From Tyto alba (taxonomy: Eukaryota; Chordata; Aves; Strigiformes; Tytonidae), in assembly GCF_018691265.1 (NCBI RefSeq), contig NW_024881327.1:26653936-26717935 (forward strand): a stretch of DNA of 64,000 nucleotides, written 5' to 3'. Shown here piece after piece: positions 1 through 13,800 of the stretch; position 1 is the stretch's first letter, and each line of letters starts with the position of its first letter. The notes beneath the pieces are model-generated. The model did no database searches. It was given only the letters and a program-made list of their open reading frames with translations, and was not told where the DNA came from. Position numbers and translations under genes: made by a program.

Positions 1-3000
1 TTTAAGAAAGCAGAATGTTATAGCGTATACTGAAGCTGCCCTTGGTATGATTTTTGTTTGTTTCTAGGCCAAAATCTATGCATACAGAGAAGTTCTTACA
101 CTAACAGAGGAAGTAGTACAGTCTGTACAGACAAAACACCCAGTTGAGCTACACGCTGTTGGGGCCAAGAGAAATTGCTGATCCTTAAATTCTTATGTAT
201 TCTCCCTGCCTAGGGAAATTCACAGTACAAACATCCATAGCAATATAACACACTGCCATCTTGAAGAAAGCTGCTCATCAATGAAGCATAGGAGCTTGAT
301 AGCATTCAGACTGAAACATCCTAAGACAGACATCTCAAGATAGGTATTTTGTCAAATGTCCTTAAACAATTCCAAAGGGCTTTTAGTATACAAGCACATC
401 TAATTAATGTTAAGTATAACTTGGGTGCCACCTCAATCCAATCCAGACTTGCATGCTCCAGTTCACTTCTGGTGAAGTGGGAAGCAGATGCTCTAATAGC
501 TTCAGAAGAGATCACTTGCATAGGATCCTGTACCCCAACACTGTAATTTCAACTTCTCCCTCATTTACCCAGCACCAGAAGCTACTACCAGAAAAGGGGA
601 GATGTTGCTCTCTACCAGCAGAAGACCCCTGTCTGGTGTCAGAGGGTTCCCCCAAGTATGGATCTGTGTAGGCAATGACAACACTTCCTGCAGTTTCCAA
701 CACTTGACTTGCACACAGATTCTTTCAGCCTGTTTTCACACAGTGTTTTAGGGAGTTTGATAGAGTATGGAGCATATCTTTTTCCATCTATCTCTTAATA
801 AGTGTAAAATGGGCACCAGCTGCACAGAAACCCCAAGTTAGGAAAGTATCAAACAAGAAAAAAACAAACAAGAACATCCAGGACAGCGATTCTCCAGGTG
901 TGAGCAACCTTTAGTAAGCAGCTAAAGACTTTTGCAATAAATCCATTGCAACTCTACATCTGCAATGACTAGCACCATATAACAAGAAAACACAATTCAA
1001 AAGCCATTTTTACCCTGTTCTGTCATCCAAGACTAAAAACAAGAGAAATTATTGTATTCTAATTTTAAGGTCCTTTATGCAAATATTAATAACATTTCAG
1101 TAAGGAACACAAGATGAAGAAAAAAGTAATAAGAGGATGCAGGAAACAGAGATGATAGTAGTCCAAGGATGCAACAGGAAGCAAGGAAGAAGCCCCAGAA
1201 CCTGAGTAGAAAGCAAAAAGCTCAGTACATTAAGAAAACCAAACACACAACAACAATCAAGTCCCCATCTAGACTGTTGCCCTGGGAATGGTGCCACACC
1301 TTAGCAAGAAATCTCACTGCCACTGTTAGACATGATAAAAATATATGCAGTCCTTCAGTTATAAATCAGCAACTCCTGGCCAGTTGCTGCACAGGTGTTA
1401 TTAAGAGATCATATGCCTACTGTATTCATACCATTCAGCAGATGTTCTTATTTTGTATTGCTGTTCTTGGCTTTGCAATCAATTACAGTTCCTGGATATA
1501 GGTGATCCTCTGTATTACATAATCCTTTTGAGCTTCTCTTCATGTTCACTCCCAAGCATAGCTGTTCCTCTTTTGGTTTCACATTTCAACAACAAGCTCA
1601 GCTGCCAGCATAAGGACCTACTGGATGCCAAGGCAAGCATGACACTTGAATTGTCTTGGTGCTTTTAGTCCTATGCTGAGTCTATGGGGCAAAACCAGCT
1701 CATATCCACTTTTCATCACCTTAATAATTGTAGTGTTTTCTAAAGACAAATAGGTTGATCACTTTTTTTTCCTTCAAAGTAGTATTTCAATTGTAGCATA
1801 ATGGAGAAAGCCAGTATCAATTCTTTATTATCGCTGGTCTGAACAGTGCAACAGTACCTCTTCACCTCCTGATTGCTGCCACCAGTGTAAGCACTGGAGA
1901 GATGCACAACCCAGAGATTCACAGCATGAGGCCCCTAACACTTCTTCACATTCTACTCACCAGCAACACCTTCAGTAATTCCTCTCTCTAGCTTTTCTCC
2001 AAGCACTTCCCACCACACAGGGCAATAATATCTGGAGCTCTCAGAGCTCCTCAGACACTTACACGCATGACCAGATCTGGGACTAGTCTCCTGTCCCACA
2101 GCAAGATGCCATTAAACCCTCACCTCCCATAGCTACACTCCACCTCAGACTAATCATACATTTTCTCTCAGAAATAGTTTAAGCACCACACTTATTCCTA
2201 GAAAATATTAATGTTATCCATTCTTACCTTATCTCACAGCTTCTCAATCCAAAAATGCTGTTTTCCTCCAGAAGATGTAAACACTACACCAACACACAAA
2301 ACCTCCTCCAAACCACACTCTTCCTTCGTACCCTACCTGGCAGCTGACTTTTATAGCCCCATCATTATGTTAATTAGATCTTTCTGGTGCATGTCTGTAG
2401 GCTAAATGAGTTCCCAAGGTGCTCAGCTGCTTGCTGGATCAAAATCCCCACCCTTGCAATGCTGCCCACTGCTAGAAGAATTCAAGCGAAAGGGGCTAGT
2501 TGATAACAGGAAGCGTTTGGAGGTGGGGTGACTCATTTAGTCATCATCTCTCTCAGGTGTTTCAAACCAGGTGTAGGGACTTCATCCCAGAGCTATCACA
2601 CCTGTCACTCATTATTATATTCCACTTCCATCACTTCAGAAAAAAAGGTTTGAAAAAATGATCAAAACAGTTCCATAAGATGCAAGTGTGAATACACCTG
2701 TGGAAGAATGGCAGTTCACAAGGTTACCTCAGTGGTGGTAGGTGAATAATGGACAACTGTGATGCTCATTGCTGTAGGCAAAGGACTGCCATAGTAGCTA
2801 TGGCACACCAAGTAAAATCATCTGTGTCTGGAAGACCAACCAGAAAAAATCCCGGTTCTGTTGCAGCCATTAATTTTCAAGGACAAAGCAGGAGTTTGGC
2901 TCATACTTTAAGAGCAGTCTTGTAGCATAAGAAATGAGATTTCCAGTTTGCCAGAAATTCAAAGAACCTTTTAAGTTTTCCTTCCTAATTGGAATGAAGA

Positions 3001-6000
3001 CACAGAATTTAGTAATTTCCTGCATAAAGGAGGTGTTGTTTCAGAAAATACAAAAAAGTTCATGCTAACTTCTCTGAAATCAAACTGAACAAGGAGTCAC
3101 CTCAAGTCAACAAGACTTTTCTCTGCCTTTCAATCCTGGGAGATCCCCCCAGGCAGCCTCTCCTGGAACAGCAAGCTCAAAAGACTGTTTCAGTTCTGGA
3201 AATTTCTGCTTCTCTTTGGAGAGTTGAGGCCACCTCTGCAGAGCCATGATCTCCTGTAAGCGCCTTCTACGAGTCACGTTCAGTGCTCAAAAAATCTCCA
3301 TCCTCCTACACATTTATTTGAGCTCTAGGACTGAAATTAAGTAAACCTGTTAAGGAGTTATGAGCTGTAACCTTCTGAATTCTTCCTTCTGCAGCATGGA
3401 AGGTTATAAATAGAGTAGGAAACTTGTAAAAGTTTCATGTCTTACCCAAGTCCTTTGACTGGCTGAATTCCATGTTCACACAGAGGATTTCTACTTTGGT
3501 CTTTGATTCTTTAGGTCTGGAGCTGACATTTTACCTCTTTCAATCTTTGCTCACATTGGCTGACAAGCTCCAAGTTGACCAGAGCCAACTTGATCATATT
3601 TTGCAAAAAAGCTTCCTGTCCATGGCAGTCAGACTGCTGATCACCTCATCAGTTCATCTTGCTATTCTAGGCCAGAGGTGTCCCAGCTGCACTTCCCACC
3701 TACCCAACTGTTCCTTAAAAAAAAAAAAAAGTTTTTATTGTGCCTGGAAATATTTTATCTGTTCTTTGTGGGGAACCTCCAAAACCTAAAGCTCCTTCAA
3801 TCCTGTGAAGTCCTCAGCTTCAGTACTAGTGTTACCTACTTTTGCAAAGCTTCAGATGTTTCACATGCCATTTTCTTCCGTTGGATCTTCATTGATTCCT
3901 GCAAGTAATCCCATTTTTTGTCCCACCTCATCTCAAAAGAAATATCCCAAGAGTATCCCGGTTTCTTTCCTTGCAGACAGGACATCATTTGGCTGTAACA
4001 CAAATTCTTAGCACAGTTCTCAGTGCAGATCCACACTTGTTTTAGGAATGACATTTCCATGTACTCTGTACCTTCCTGACACTGCATATGATTAACACAC
4101 AGCATTTCACACACACAGACCATATGTATGGGTGACAGGGGACTCGGACAAGGAGGCATCTTCTTCTCTGTGTTCAGTGACAGAGATATCCAGGGGAGGA
4201 GGGACCTCACCCATGCAACTGGGGACAGTGCTCACTTTCTGATGATGGTTTCTCAGTCATTCCTTTCCAACAGTTACAGCCTTTGAGAAGGCTGCAGCCT
4301 AGGTTACTGCTTGGTGTCCATCAAGTGCACCCTCAGCTCCTTCATGCCAGGTAGCACAGCCACAGAGGCTAGCTCAAGGCTTACATGGAGGATGACAAGA
4401 GAATTATCGCATGCTTCACTGTGCAAGGCAAAAAGGGAGCTCTGCCCACCCAAACAGATACTAAAAGAATCAGTTTAGTTGGTCTCCCACATACCTGATA
4501 CTGCCCACAGCCACTGTCCCAAGAGATGCTGCTACTCTGAGGAATGGACCACACAGAAGACCATCTGCATATAGATTAGAGGAGTTCTCTGGCCTCCAGG
4601 GCTTTTTGTACCATCTGCCTCTGGCCTTAAGACACTTGAATTTTCTTCTCCTCTTTAGCATTGCCAAATGTTGCCTCTTTCTCCATCACTTTCCCTTAGC
4701 TGTCTCTTTCTCCCTATTTCCTTGGTCATTCTCCCATTAGGCAGGTGTTCTGGCCGCTGCTTACTAAAACTATCTTCAGACATTGTACTCGCTCCCTCCT
4801 GTGCATTCCACCTCTTGATGACAAAGACAGAAGAAAGCCCATCACACTTCAGACTGTCCACTCTTTCACCACCCTGCTTGGAAAGTCTGTGCTTGTGTAC
4901 CCTTTCCAGAGAGACAAAGTTCTTGGAATCAGGTTTCCCAGCAAGAGGGCTGTGCCAGGAAGGATATGCACATGCCTGCAGTCTGCTCAACATGCTTGCA
5001 GGTATGACCAAATGAGAGAAGAGGGAAGGGTCTCTGCAGCCAAAGGGTTAGGGGCCAGCTCCCAGCTCTTCTGAATCCCAAACCAGTTCCCATTGTCTCA
5101 TTCCAGGATGTTTCTCAGCCTCTCAGAGGCTGCCTGCTCCCTACACCAGCTATCCAGTGGCCCTTGGACACATGGATCTGCTACCCATGCAGAGGCTGAA
5201 TGAAGATGAATCGAACACCTGTGGTCCATAGGCAGCATGGGTATAACACATCTAAGCCAGGGGACTCACCCTAGAGAACAGACACATGTTTTCAAATACA
5301 GAAATACCTAACTGCTGACTGCTGCAAGCCCCTTTTTATATTGCCAAATGAAAGCAGCCATGGGGGCCTCACGTAAGAGGCTGCTGGCAAGATGCGAGCC
5401 CAGACAGTCAGCCCACTCTTCCCGGCCCTGTGGGGACCTCCTGCCTTGGAGATCGGGAAGCAAAAGATCATAGGACGTGGGCCAGACCTCGCTGGGGCCA
5501 GGGCTTGTGGCAAACAGTTGGACCCACACACTGGAGCCAGAATGCAAGGCATGGAGTCCTTAGCATCGCTCTAGCAATGCTCCTGCACCAGAGCCAGCTC
5601 TGATTAGATACAAATTTAAACACTGAGGTGATGTCTATACAGCTGTGAAGATAAGCTCACAGCAAACCACACTTTCTCTGCTGGCCAAGAGAAATGGGGT
5701 ACAGCCCCCTCCCAGGGGTACACTCATTTAGACAGACCTCTCCCACAATGACAGGGCCACCTGGAATCCCTCTGAGTCTGTCACACTTCAAGGACATCCA
5801 TATGAGTCTGAGGCAGATAACCCAGAGAAGGACAGGCTATGTAGTGATCTGGCCTTTAAAGGCAATGAGGACCAAAAAGTGACTCCACAGTGTCTCAGCC
5901 CTGAGGTGCTCTTCAGAATTTACAGCTCACAGAAATGAGCACCAGTCCCCTGGGGTTCACTGCACGCCTCCTCAAAAGTCTTCATCACCACAACATGTAC

Positions 6001-8216
6001 AATTGTGGCTGCGACAGCCTACCCCACAAAGACAAAAGCAAAAGAAAAATAAATCACTGTCAGGATCCCTCTCAGCCTTCACATCCAGCAGCTTCCTCAT
6101 TACCTAGATCCATCATTGCCAAAGGATTTCCTTGGGGTGGAGATAGCCCTCCATGGAGGCTGAGGACATCATAGATGTTCCCTCACCCGTCTGCTAAAGG
6201 TAAATCCATCTGTCCACCAACTCCCTAGGAGCTGGTGAAATCAGGCATCAGGATGCCCAGTGTGCCCAGATGGCTCTTGGCAGAGCTGTAGGAATAAAGA
6301 GGGACCATCAGGAGCCGGCATAATGCTCAGTAGCTGGCAACCCCACTGCACTCATAAGCTGCTGGATATGCTAACCCTGTGCCAGTCACACTGCTCCACA
6401 GACACCCCAAGGGTCCCCATTCCCATTTTCCTTCCAGGCAGCTGCCATCTTGACTCTGTTATGCTGCAAGAGGCAGGTCCTGGCTATTGCAGATACACCA
6501 CCTGCTCCTCTGCCCCATTCTCCAGGCACACGCAGAAGGGAACAAGCAGCTTACTGCCCTCCTCCATGGGAAAAGCAGAGAAGAGAGCTAGCTTTGTTGT
6601 CCAACAAGGACCATCCACTCTGAATTGATAGCATCGAGATGGGCTTACAGGTAGGCATAGGTAGTTTCTGTATGTATGCAGCCTGAGCTCCATGCAGAGA
6701 TTACAAGTCCTGTGTCTTTAAGCAAAAGGGTTCATGCTGGGTAAAGAGGTTACTATGAGCCTGGGAACAAGACCTGGTCCTAGAAGCGTGCCTTGGGTTT
6801 GCCTCCATCCTGCTTGGGTGGCTCAAGGGCAGGACCGTGCTCCAGTGGGACCCTCTAAAAATTTTGCACTTCTTCAGGTTTAGAAGATCCCAGCATAGAC
6901 TCAGAAAAACCACTTATTGTGACAGATCTCCCTCTGGCAGCATCGGTGTCTAGGAGCATATCACCCACAAAATCCTCGTCATGTGACATGACAGCCGTGG
7001 TGGCAAGGGGACATGTCGAGGCTGATGAGCTGGCCATGGCACCATCCCCTCACACAGCAGTGGCAGCCTGGGACATGCTCGTGAAGGTGGCTTAATGAGC
7101 AAACACCAGACACGGCCTCTAAAATACCTGCTCTAGTGCTCAGGATGAAGTGCAAGGGCAGTGGTGAAACTGCACCTCACAGGCAAACAGGCGTAACTGA
7201 GGGCTAAGTTAAAATAATACCTGATTTAAGCCCAAATTTGTAGAAATAAAGTCTCCATATGTATTTAAACAATACAATATACATTTTTCTACAGCCTCAA
7301 TGGAAGATTTAAGGTTTTTTTTAAAAAAACAGTGAAAGTCTTGAAATAAGCTTTTCTGTCTTCATTTTGGCCAGAAGATGAGTTGGCATAAGTTATTCAG
7401 AAGAAATATGTTTTAGGAAAGGGAACATGTGTGCCTAGAAAAGAAGAAAAAAAAAAAAAGGCATAGATTAGAAACTTCATGATCATATTTGGACCATCTT
7501 ATATGAGTTACTGGAAAGCAGAAAGTCTTTGCTACTGAACATAGGGGGGAAATATAATTTGCCAAAAAATCCCACTGAAAGATGAAATAAAATCCCTTAA
7601 GCTAAAAGTTCTCAGATGCTGGAGAATTTGTATCCATTGCCTATTTTGGCAAAAATTATATAGCTGACTACAGTTTAACCAAACACTACAGAAAACAGAA
7701 TATTCCTTTAAATACGCCCTTTCATTAAAAGAAAGGGCGCTTGTTCCTATTTGGATCCCCAAAGAAGCATTTGCCATTGTTTAGCAAACATCTTTTCAGC
7801 TGTTTTTAACAACTAGGCACATCTAAGGCATTTATGTCAAATTATACTTGTCCAAGTTTGTCTCTGAAATATCTTCCCTCTCCATATGTCTAGTCATGAG
7901 AACTGCAATATGCTTAGATGCCCTCCACATCTTTTCATGGAACTACATTCCCTGCAGAGGTTAGTTTGGTTATATGTTCCCAGAATCTATTCCCTGTACC
8001 AAGACACTGGAGATCGCTCCAGCACATGCATGGGAAAATGTTGTGAACCTTAGACCTGGGGAACAGGAGATTGAGAAGAAGCCCATTGCCAGAGCAGCCA
8101 AACCAGAGAAACAACACAGGTCACAGCAGACAGGCCCTTGATGGGCATCAGAGTATGTGGGGCCCATCTAGATGGTTAAGGCCACTCATGAGATGGGATC
8201 AATATTCTATTTTTTT

Positions 8217-8248
8217 CCAAAGTAAAATTTAACCAAAGTAAAATTTAA
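8217..8248. repeat. 16-bp tandem duplication
   Basis: The unit CCAAAGTAAAATTTAA occurs twice in direct succession, at 8217-8232 and 8233-8248, with no mismatch. It is a small local slippage-type duplication in intergenic AT-rich sequence. No function is implied. Confidence 0.85.
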
Positions 8249-8400
8249 ATAAGTGTATGTCCTCCTCTCAATCTCAGCCATCCTACAGAAGAAAAACAGT
8301 TGTCTTATTTTAGTTATTATATTTTAGTTACATGCCTCAGATATGACTCTTGGTTGATTTCACAGCCTGAATCTTTTCTGATGAGTATAATGGACCTTAT

Positions 8401-8451
8401 GAAAGAGAAAGAAGAAAAGAAAAAAGAAAAAAGAAAAAAAAAAAAAAAGAA
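8401..8451. repeat. Purine-rich (GAAA)n / poly-A low-complexity tract
   Basis: An almost pure A/G run on the + strand, starting as GAAAGA-type repeats and ending in 15 consecutive A. It is simple-sequence DNA. No retrotransposed body is recognisable upstream of it, so I do not call it the tail of an inserted copy. Confidence 0.8.
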
Positions 8452-11400
8452 GTATAGTATTCCAGTCAGGAAAATACTATAGTCTCATTTATTTTCAGGT
8501 TGTAAAATTGGTGAGGGAAGGATTTTCTTATTTCTATGCACACTGGGATGATCATTTCAAATAATCAATTAAAAGCAGTCCAACAAACAATGAGGAGTCA
8601 CCAAATACCATCTCAGGTGGAATCTCCCTTGCTTTGGGAGCTGCCATTATATCCCAGTGATTTCATTAACTTACCCCATTCTCTATACTAATGCAGCATG
8701 AGCATGTCAAATATCAGCCTCATGAAAATTTTAATCAGTGAAGAACCTCATCTGGGAAACATTGTCCAAAATGAAACCTGAGATACAGCTTGCTGAAGTT
8801 TTCACTTTTCTGGGCAAAGATTTTCCCATTTCATCTCTTCTCTCATCACAGAGCTCATTTATATCTTCTTTGACAAGGCTGGAAAATAATTAACACCTAT
8901 TCTAATCAATGTATTTTCTTCATACTGTGAGAATGAGGACTCTTGAGGGCTGCCCATAAGCCAATGTGTCTTTCCTCACAGCGGAGCCTCTCCTGAAGTG
9001 AGCAGGGCATTTCTGGCTGTGCTCATCTCCTCCAACTCTTTCCTGCATAGTATACATCTGTAACAATGCCCTGTCTCCCTTCAGTCACAGTCTCACACCT
9101 TATTTTCAGATGTTCAGCCTTCCAACGCAAGATCAAAACCTCTGTAGAAAGACGCTACAGACAGAAACAGCACATGTGCCTCCACTTGTCCTGCTCAACA
9201 TGGCTGGTAGAGCCAACCTGACCTCGGTTGGTAACCTCCAGCTGGGGAACATGATCCAAGCCAGACCAAGCCCCACCAAGAGCATTGTCTACCTTGAACT
9301 GCACTACCTCCCTACCTGTCTGCTTTCCTCTGCCCTCCTTCCATCCAGCAGCAGGAGCCTCCCATGGACTTTCTCAGGAAGGGTCTGCTGGCAGGACACG
9401 GCTTGCATGGATCTCTCATTTATGTGGGGCTCCCTTCTCCGGTCAAAGGGCATCCAAACCCACTGACCTCCAGAACAAGCTGGAAACCCTATCTGTTTCC
9501 TCCGGCTCTTCATGGTGGGGTACAGGATACAGTCTGGGAGCCTAGGTGCTGATGAGGTGTTTCTGAGCTTCAGCTTTCCAGCAATTCACATTCATTCAGG
9601 GGTTGTGATAGTCATGAATACTGAATTTCACTTTCTTTTCTTGCTGTCTATATTGGGTTTTGTGCTATCCAAAGAATCAAGACCTGATTTTTCAGAGGCA
9701 GTGACTTCTCATGGCACTTGTGTTGCTCAGCACCATAGAAAATGTAGCCACTGAAGTCTGTGGTGAGTTTTACTTGTAAAGGTTTTTTCAATCTAAAAGT
9801 ATAAATAATAACTACTTCTGAAGCCCTCTGGCATCCATGTGGCCATGAGCAGCTTCTTGCACCTGGAACATGTGAAAACATGATTTTGAAATAAGTTACT
9901 ACCTACATACACACTAGATTGCTGGTAACAGACTGGTCAAAAGATTGCTTCCAGTTCACACTTCAGCTAAAAATAAAAAATGTCTGGAACATTTTTTTAT
10001 TCCACTTGCTGTACATTACTAAGCAGATCAGCTGAGGAATTACGCCTTTCTCTACAGCACCAACCTGAGCCCAGATGAAGAATATTTTAAGCCTAGAGAA
10101 TTATACCAAAGTTTTAAATAGCATATTATTCTTAAATGTGATTATTGTAGGGCCTCTGAAGGCCCAGTGCCACGTGACTCCATCACTCCCTGATATTCTG
10201 GGACACCTCTTCCCTGGTGGGACAGACTCAGAGCCCGTGGGTGTTAAGCAGAGAGATAGTCCATATAGAAGTAGAGGAAGAGAGAACAAACTTCTGAGTG
10301 TGAAGTTTACTTATCCTTATCAGAAATGCCTTACATAAACCAGATCTATGCCTAGAGCTGTGTCTCAATTCAGAGTAAGCCCTTAAGAAAGGATATGTGC
10401 AACTAATGGAAAACAAATGTCTGTTTTGGCAGGGCCTGCAGCTAATGTCAGTTATTTTCCCCCCTTTGCTAAAGAAATAAAGAAATTGTCAAAATGAAAC
10501 AGGCTGACTGAAATGTTCTGGTTTTCTCTTAACTGTTTGAGTGCTTCTCTGATACACAACATATGCAACAGACCTTATCTTTGTGGTTCATGAAGAGAAA
10601 AAAACTGCTGAAGAAATCATGTTCTTTTTCATTAAAACATATAATGTCCTCAGGAAGGAAGTTCAGAGTTGAAAACACAGATATGCTTCATAGCTTGATA
10701 GCTCTCACTAAGGACTGTTTTAATTAGAGTGTGACTTCTAGACTTTGTTTTGCTGGAGTCTGGCCAAAAACAAAACAAGAGTACCAAGCAATCTTTAAAC
10801 TGTTTTCTAATGAAAACAAAAGCCTAGGGAGGGCAGAATTATTAGCTGTGGCCTAATACCACAAAGCTAATTAATATAAAGTATAGCTATTGCTCATTTT
10901 TCAGGAAAGAGCAGTACTGTCAACACAAGTGTAGAAACCACCAGAAAATAATTTATTATCAGGAGTATGGTCACTAATTCATATAAACCATTCCAAACCA
11001 CAAATACTGTTGTTAACCCAGAACACAATTGAGAGTCTGACTTTAACTCAGTAATGACTTGATTTTGGGGTCACTGAACAGCCTGTAGGATGTCGGCTCA
11101 TACTGTGGTTGAGAAATCAATAATATGGAAATACCAGAACTGGCAGGAGATTTCCTGAATTTTGCCTTCCTTGGGCCCGAAGAGTATGATTCCCCAAAGC
11201 CTTGTCTCACCTGGAAGAGCAGATCCCAGAAGCTGTGAGGACATATAGGAGAAGAATCACTCCTCTTACACGCTCTCTTTCCTTAGGCAACCACTTGGAG
11301 TATGGTAAGAGGGAGATCAGACTGGCCTTGGTTTCATCAGGTGTGGCTGTTGTATTCTTCAGCTCTTCCCTAAATACGTAACTGAGGCTGCTTACATGAT

Positions 11401-13146
11401 TATAAAAATCCTCAATGATGCAGATGAGTAGGTGCTGCTGAGTAACTACATGTTCACATATCTTGGTATCATGACATCATGTTATTGTGAAGTTGAAGAC
11501 TGCTATAGCCTCTTGTCATTAAGACAGAAAGCACTGTTTCATTTTCTAGAAAGAAGTAGTCAATAGAGGTCACCTGAAGCCTCAGTAAGTGTCCTCCTGC
11601 CCATATAAGGACACAGGAAAGGCTACTCCAAAATTTGAAATGTGGGTGTAGGGGCTTGACATTAGCAGGGGGTTACATTGGTAAAAGAAGCACAAAGAGA
11701 GAAAGGGAGCAGCCATAATGCAGGCACAGTCACAGAGTCACTGGTGTGTGACTCTGGAAGAAAGCCACCAGAGAGTTTTCTGGGATAGGTGTTAGAAAAA
11801 GTGGTTTGGGACTGTGAGAAAATAAATTGTCATCTGTTGTTGGACTTCTCTTGTGTTCAAGTCAATGAGCTTTGTAGCCTTTTTAAAAATAAGGGGATTT
11901 CACCAAAGAAAGCAGTAAGGCAGGTTGGCTTTATAGCTTTCCATATTCAAGGAGCAAGGCAAATCACTGGCATGACCAGAAACCTAACTATTGAGCAACA
12001 GACTTTCCAAGAAACAGAAGAGGCCAGGAGCTTTTGTGTTAATATGGAAGTTAACACGAGTCTCCCTGGAGTGACTGATTCCTCTGGCAGCCGTTTCTCT
12101 ACCTCCAATACAAGAGGAAATCTTCTGCAGAACAATAGTTCACAGCCAGCAATGGCCAAATGAATCTCCCTGAGAGCTTCCTGTCTGCCCAGGTCCTGTC
12201 TCTTTGCTCTGATCTTCCCTCTGTCCTTTAGCTCAAATGCCTTTGTGCCTCAGACTTGCCTGACCCCGCTGACTGCAGCTTTGTTCAGCCTTTACTGCAA
12301 TGTCTAACACCCTGACCTTCAAGCTCAATGCTCAGCACCTCCTTGGTCTATCCCTGAGCTCATGTCTCTCCTGGTCTCCCTGCTCCTGTCTTCATTACAA
12401 ATTCAATCCCAGTCTTCCTGTCTGCTGGGTTTATCCATACATATGCCAGATGAGCTGCTGATGAGATGATAGAGCTAAGAGACATTAGATCTACAAAGAA
12501 AGTAAAGTTAAAGACCCCAGTCAAAAGTCACCATGTGGGTAATGAATTGGACCCACCAGAGAACTTTGTTATGTCAGGAATTTCACAACCTTTTTGTAAC
12601 CTACAGAGATCCAGGAAGTAGAGATCAGATTGTCTCAACTCAAATAAAGAAAACATCTGCTAGTTTAAGGAGATTGTTTGCTAAGACACCTATTTCTCTC
12701 AGTTTGTTATCCAGCCTGCATAAATTGCTGGGAAGATGAACAAAAAGCCATTTCCATCTTGAAGATGTCAACTCTAAAAAACACTAAAGAAAAAGAATAT
12801 TCCAGGGCAGAAGCTCCCTGAGTTTAGATTCAGTTTGGCTCAGTATAGTGAAGTGCAGAAAGATCCCTATATCAGTAGCATGGGGCGGATCTTAAATGAA
12901 TGTCTTCAACATAACTTGAAGATAGTTTTTGTTTAGGACTTGTCCTTATCTGAGCTATTATCAACCATAGAGCACCAGTCCAGCAAAGACTGATGCAGAG
13001 GGAAGAGGGTCAGTAAACAACTGCAACATTATTTGGTAATTGTAAAGGACACACTCATCTTACAAGCCATTAAAAATTGTTCCAAGAGCCTCTGGACATC
13101 ACTTGGCAAAGAACAAAGACATCAGACACCACCTAGTTCTGGCCAC

Positions 13147-13800
13147 AGAATGATAGAATAGAATGGTATGGGTTTGAAGGGACCTTAAAGATCATACAGT
13201 TCCAACCCCCTGCCATGGTCTAGTGGGACACCTTCCACCAGACCAGGTTGCTCAAAGCCCCGTCCAGCCTGGCCTTGAACCCTGCCAGGGAGGGGGCAGC
13301 CACAGCTGCTCTGGGCAACCTGTGTCAGTGTCTCACCACCCTCACAGGAAAGAATTTCTTCCTTACGTCTAGTCTAAATCTACCCTCTTTCAGTTTAAAA
13401 CCATTACCCCTCATCCTATCCCTACACCCCCTGATGAAGAGTCCCTCCCCACCTTTCCTGTAGCCCCCTTTAAGTACTGGAAGGCCGCTATAAGGTCTCC
13501 CCGGATCCTTCTCTTCTCCAGGCTGAAGAACCCCATCTCTCTCAGCCTGTCCTTAGAAGGGAGGTGCTCCAACACCTGATCAACTTTGTGGCCTCCTCTG
13601 GACCTGCTTGAGCAGCTCCATGTTCTTTTTATGCTGGGGGCCCCAGAGCTGAGTACAGTACTGCAGGTGGGGATTTCACAAGAGTGGAATAGAGTGGGAG
13701 AATCACCTTCCTAAATCTGCTGGTCACACTACTCTTGATGCAGCCCAGGATATGGTTGGCTTTCTGGGCTGTGAGCACACATTGCTGGCTCACAGTCAGG
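13147..13800 (-). mobile_element. CR1 LINE fragment, 5'-truncated, minus orientation
   Basis: This is the 3' part of a chicken-repeat-1 non-LTR retrotransposon, inserted in reverse. The + strand begins with ATGATAGAATAGAATGG, the reverse complement of the CR1 terminal ATTCTATG-type repeat. It is followed by the complement of the conserved 3' region with the AAGATCAT/CAACCCCCTGCCATGG block. Further in, the reverse strand reads as the C-terminal end of CR1 ORF2: fragments resembling the 'PLYSTLVK' and 'LTAQKANHILGCIKSSV' stretches are visible at about 13690-13790. Stops and frameshifts interrupt it, so it is dead. The 5' truncation is typical of CR1. Confidence 0.95.

Larger units (their letters stand above)
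1..13146. other. Intergenic, mostly unique sequence
   Basis: No reading frame here looks like a real exon. All ATG-started frames are short (up to about 124 codons at 11789-12163 on +), lack recognisable domains and overlap one another in several frames. Composition is AT-rich with moderately GC-rich patches at about 4.7-6.9 kb and 9.1-9.5 kb. The only structure I see is simple: an A/G-rich run at 8401-8451 and a 16-bp tandem duplication at 8217-8248. No tRNA, rRNA or obvious mobile element was recognised. Old degraded repeats or conserved non-coding enhancers could be present and would need alignment to detect. Confidence 0.6.

Noticed and set aside
11789..12163. 124-codon plus-strand frame
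   Set aside because: No known domain, no strong start context and no neighbouring exons. The length is compatible with chance.
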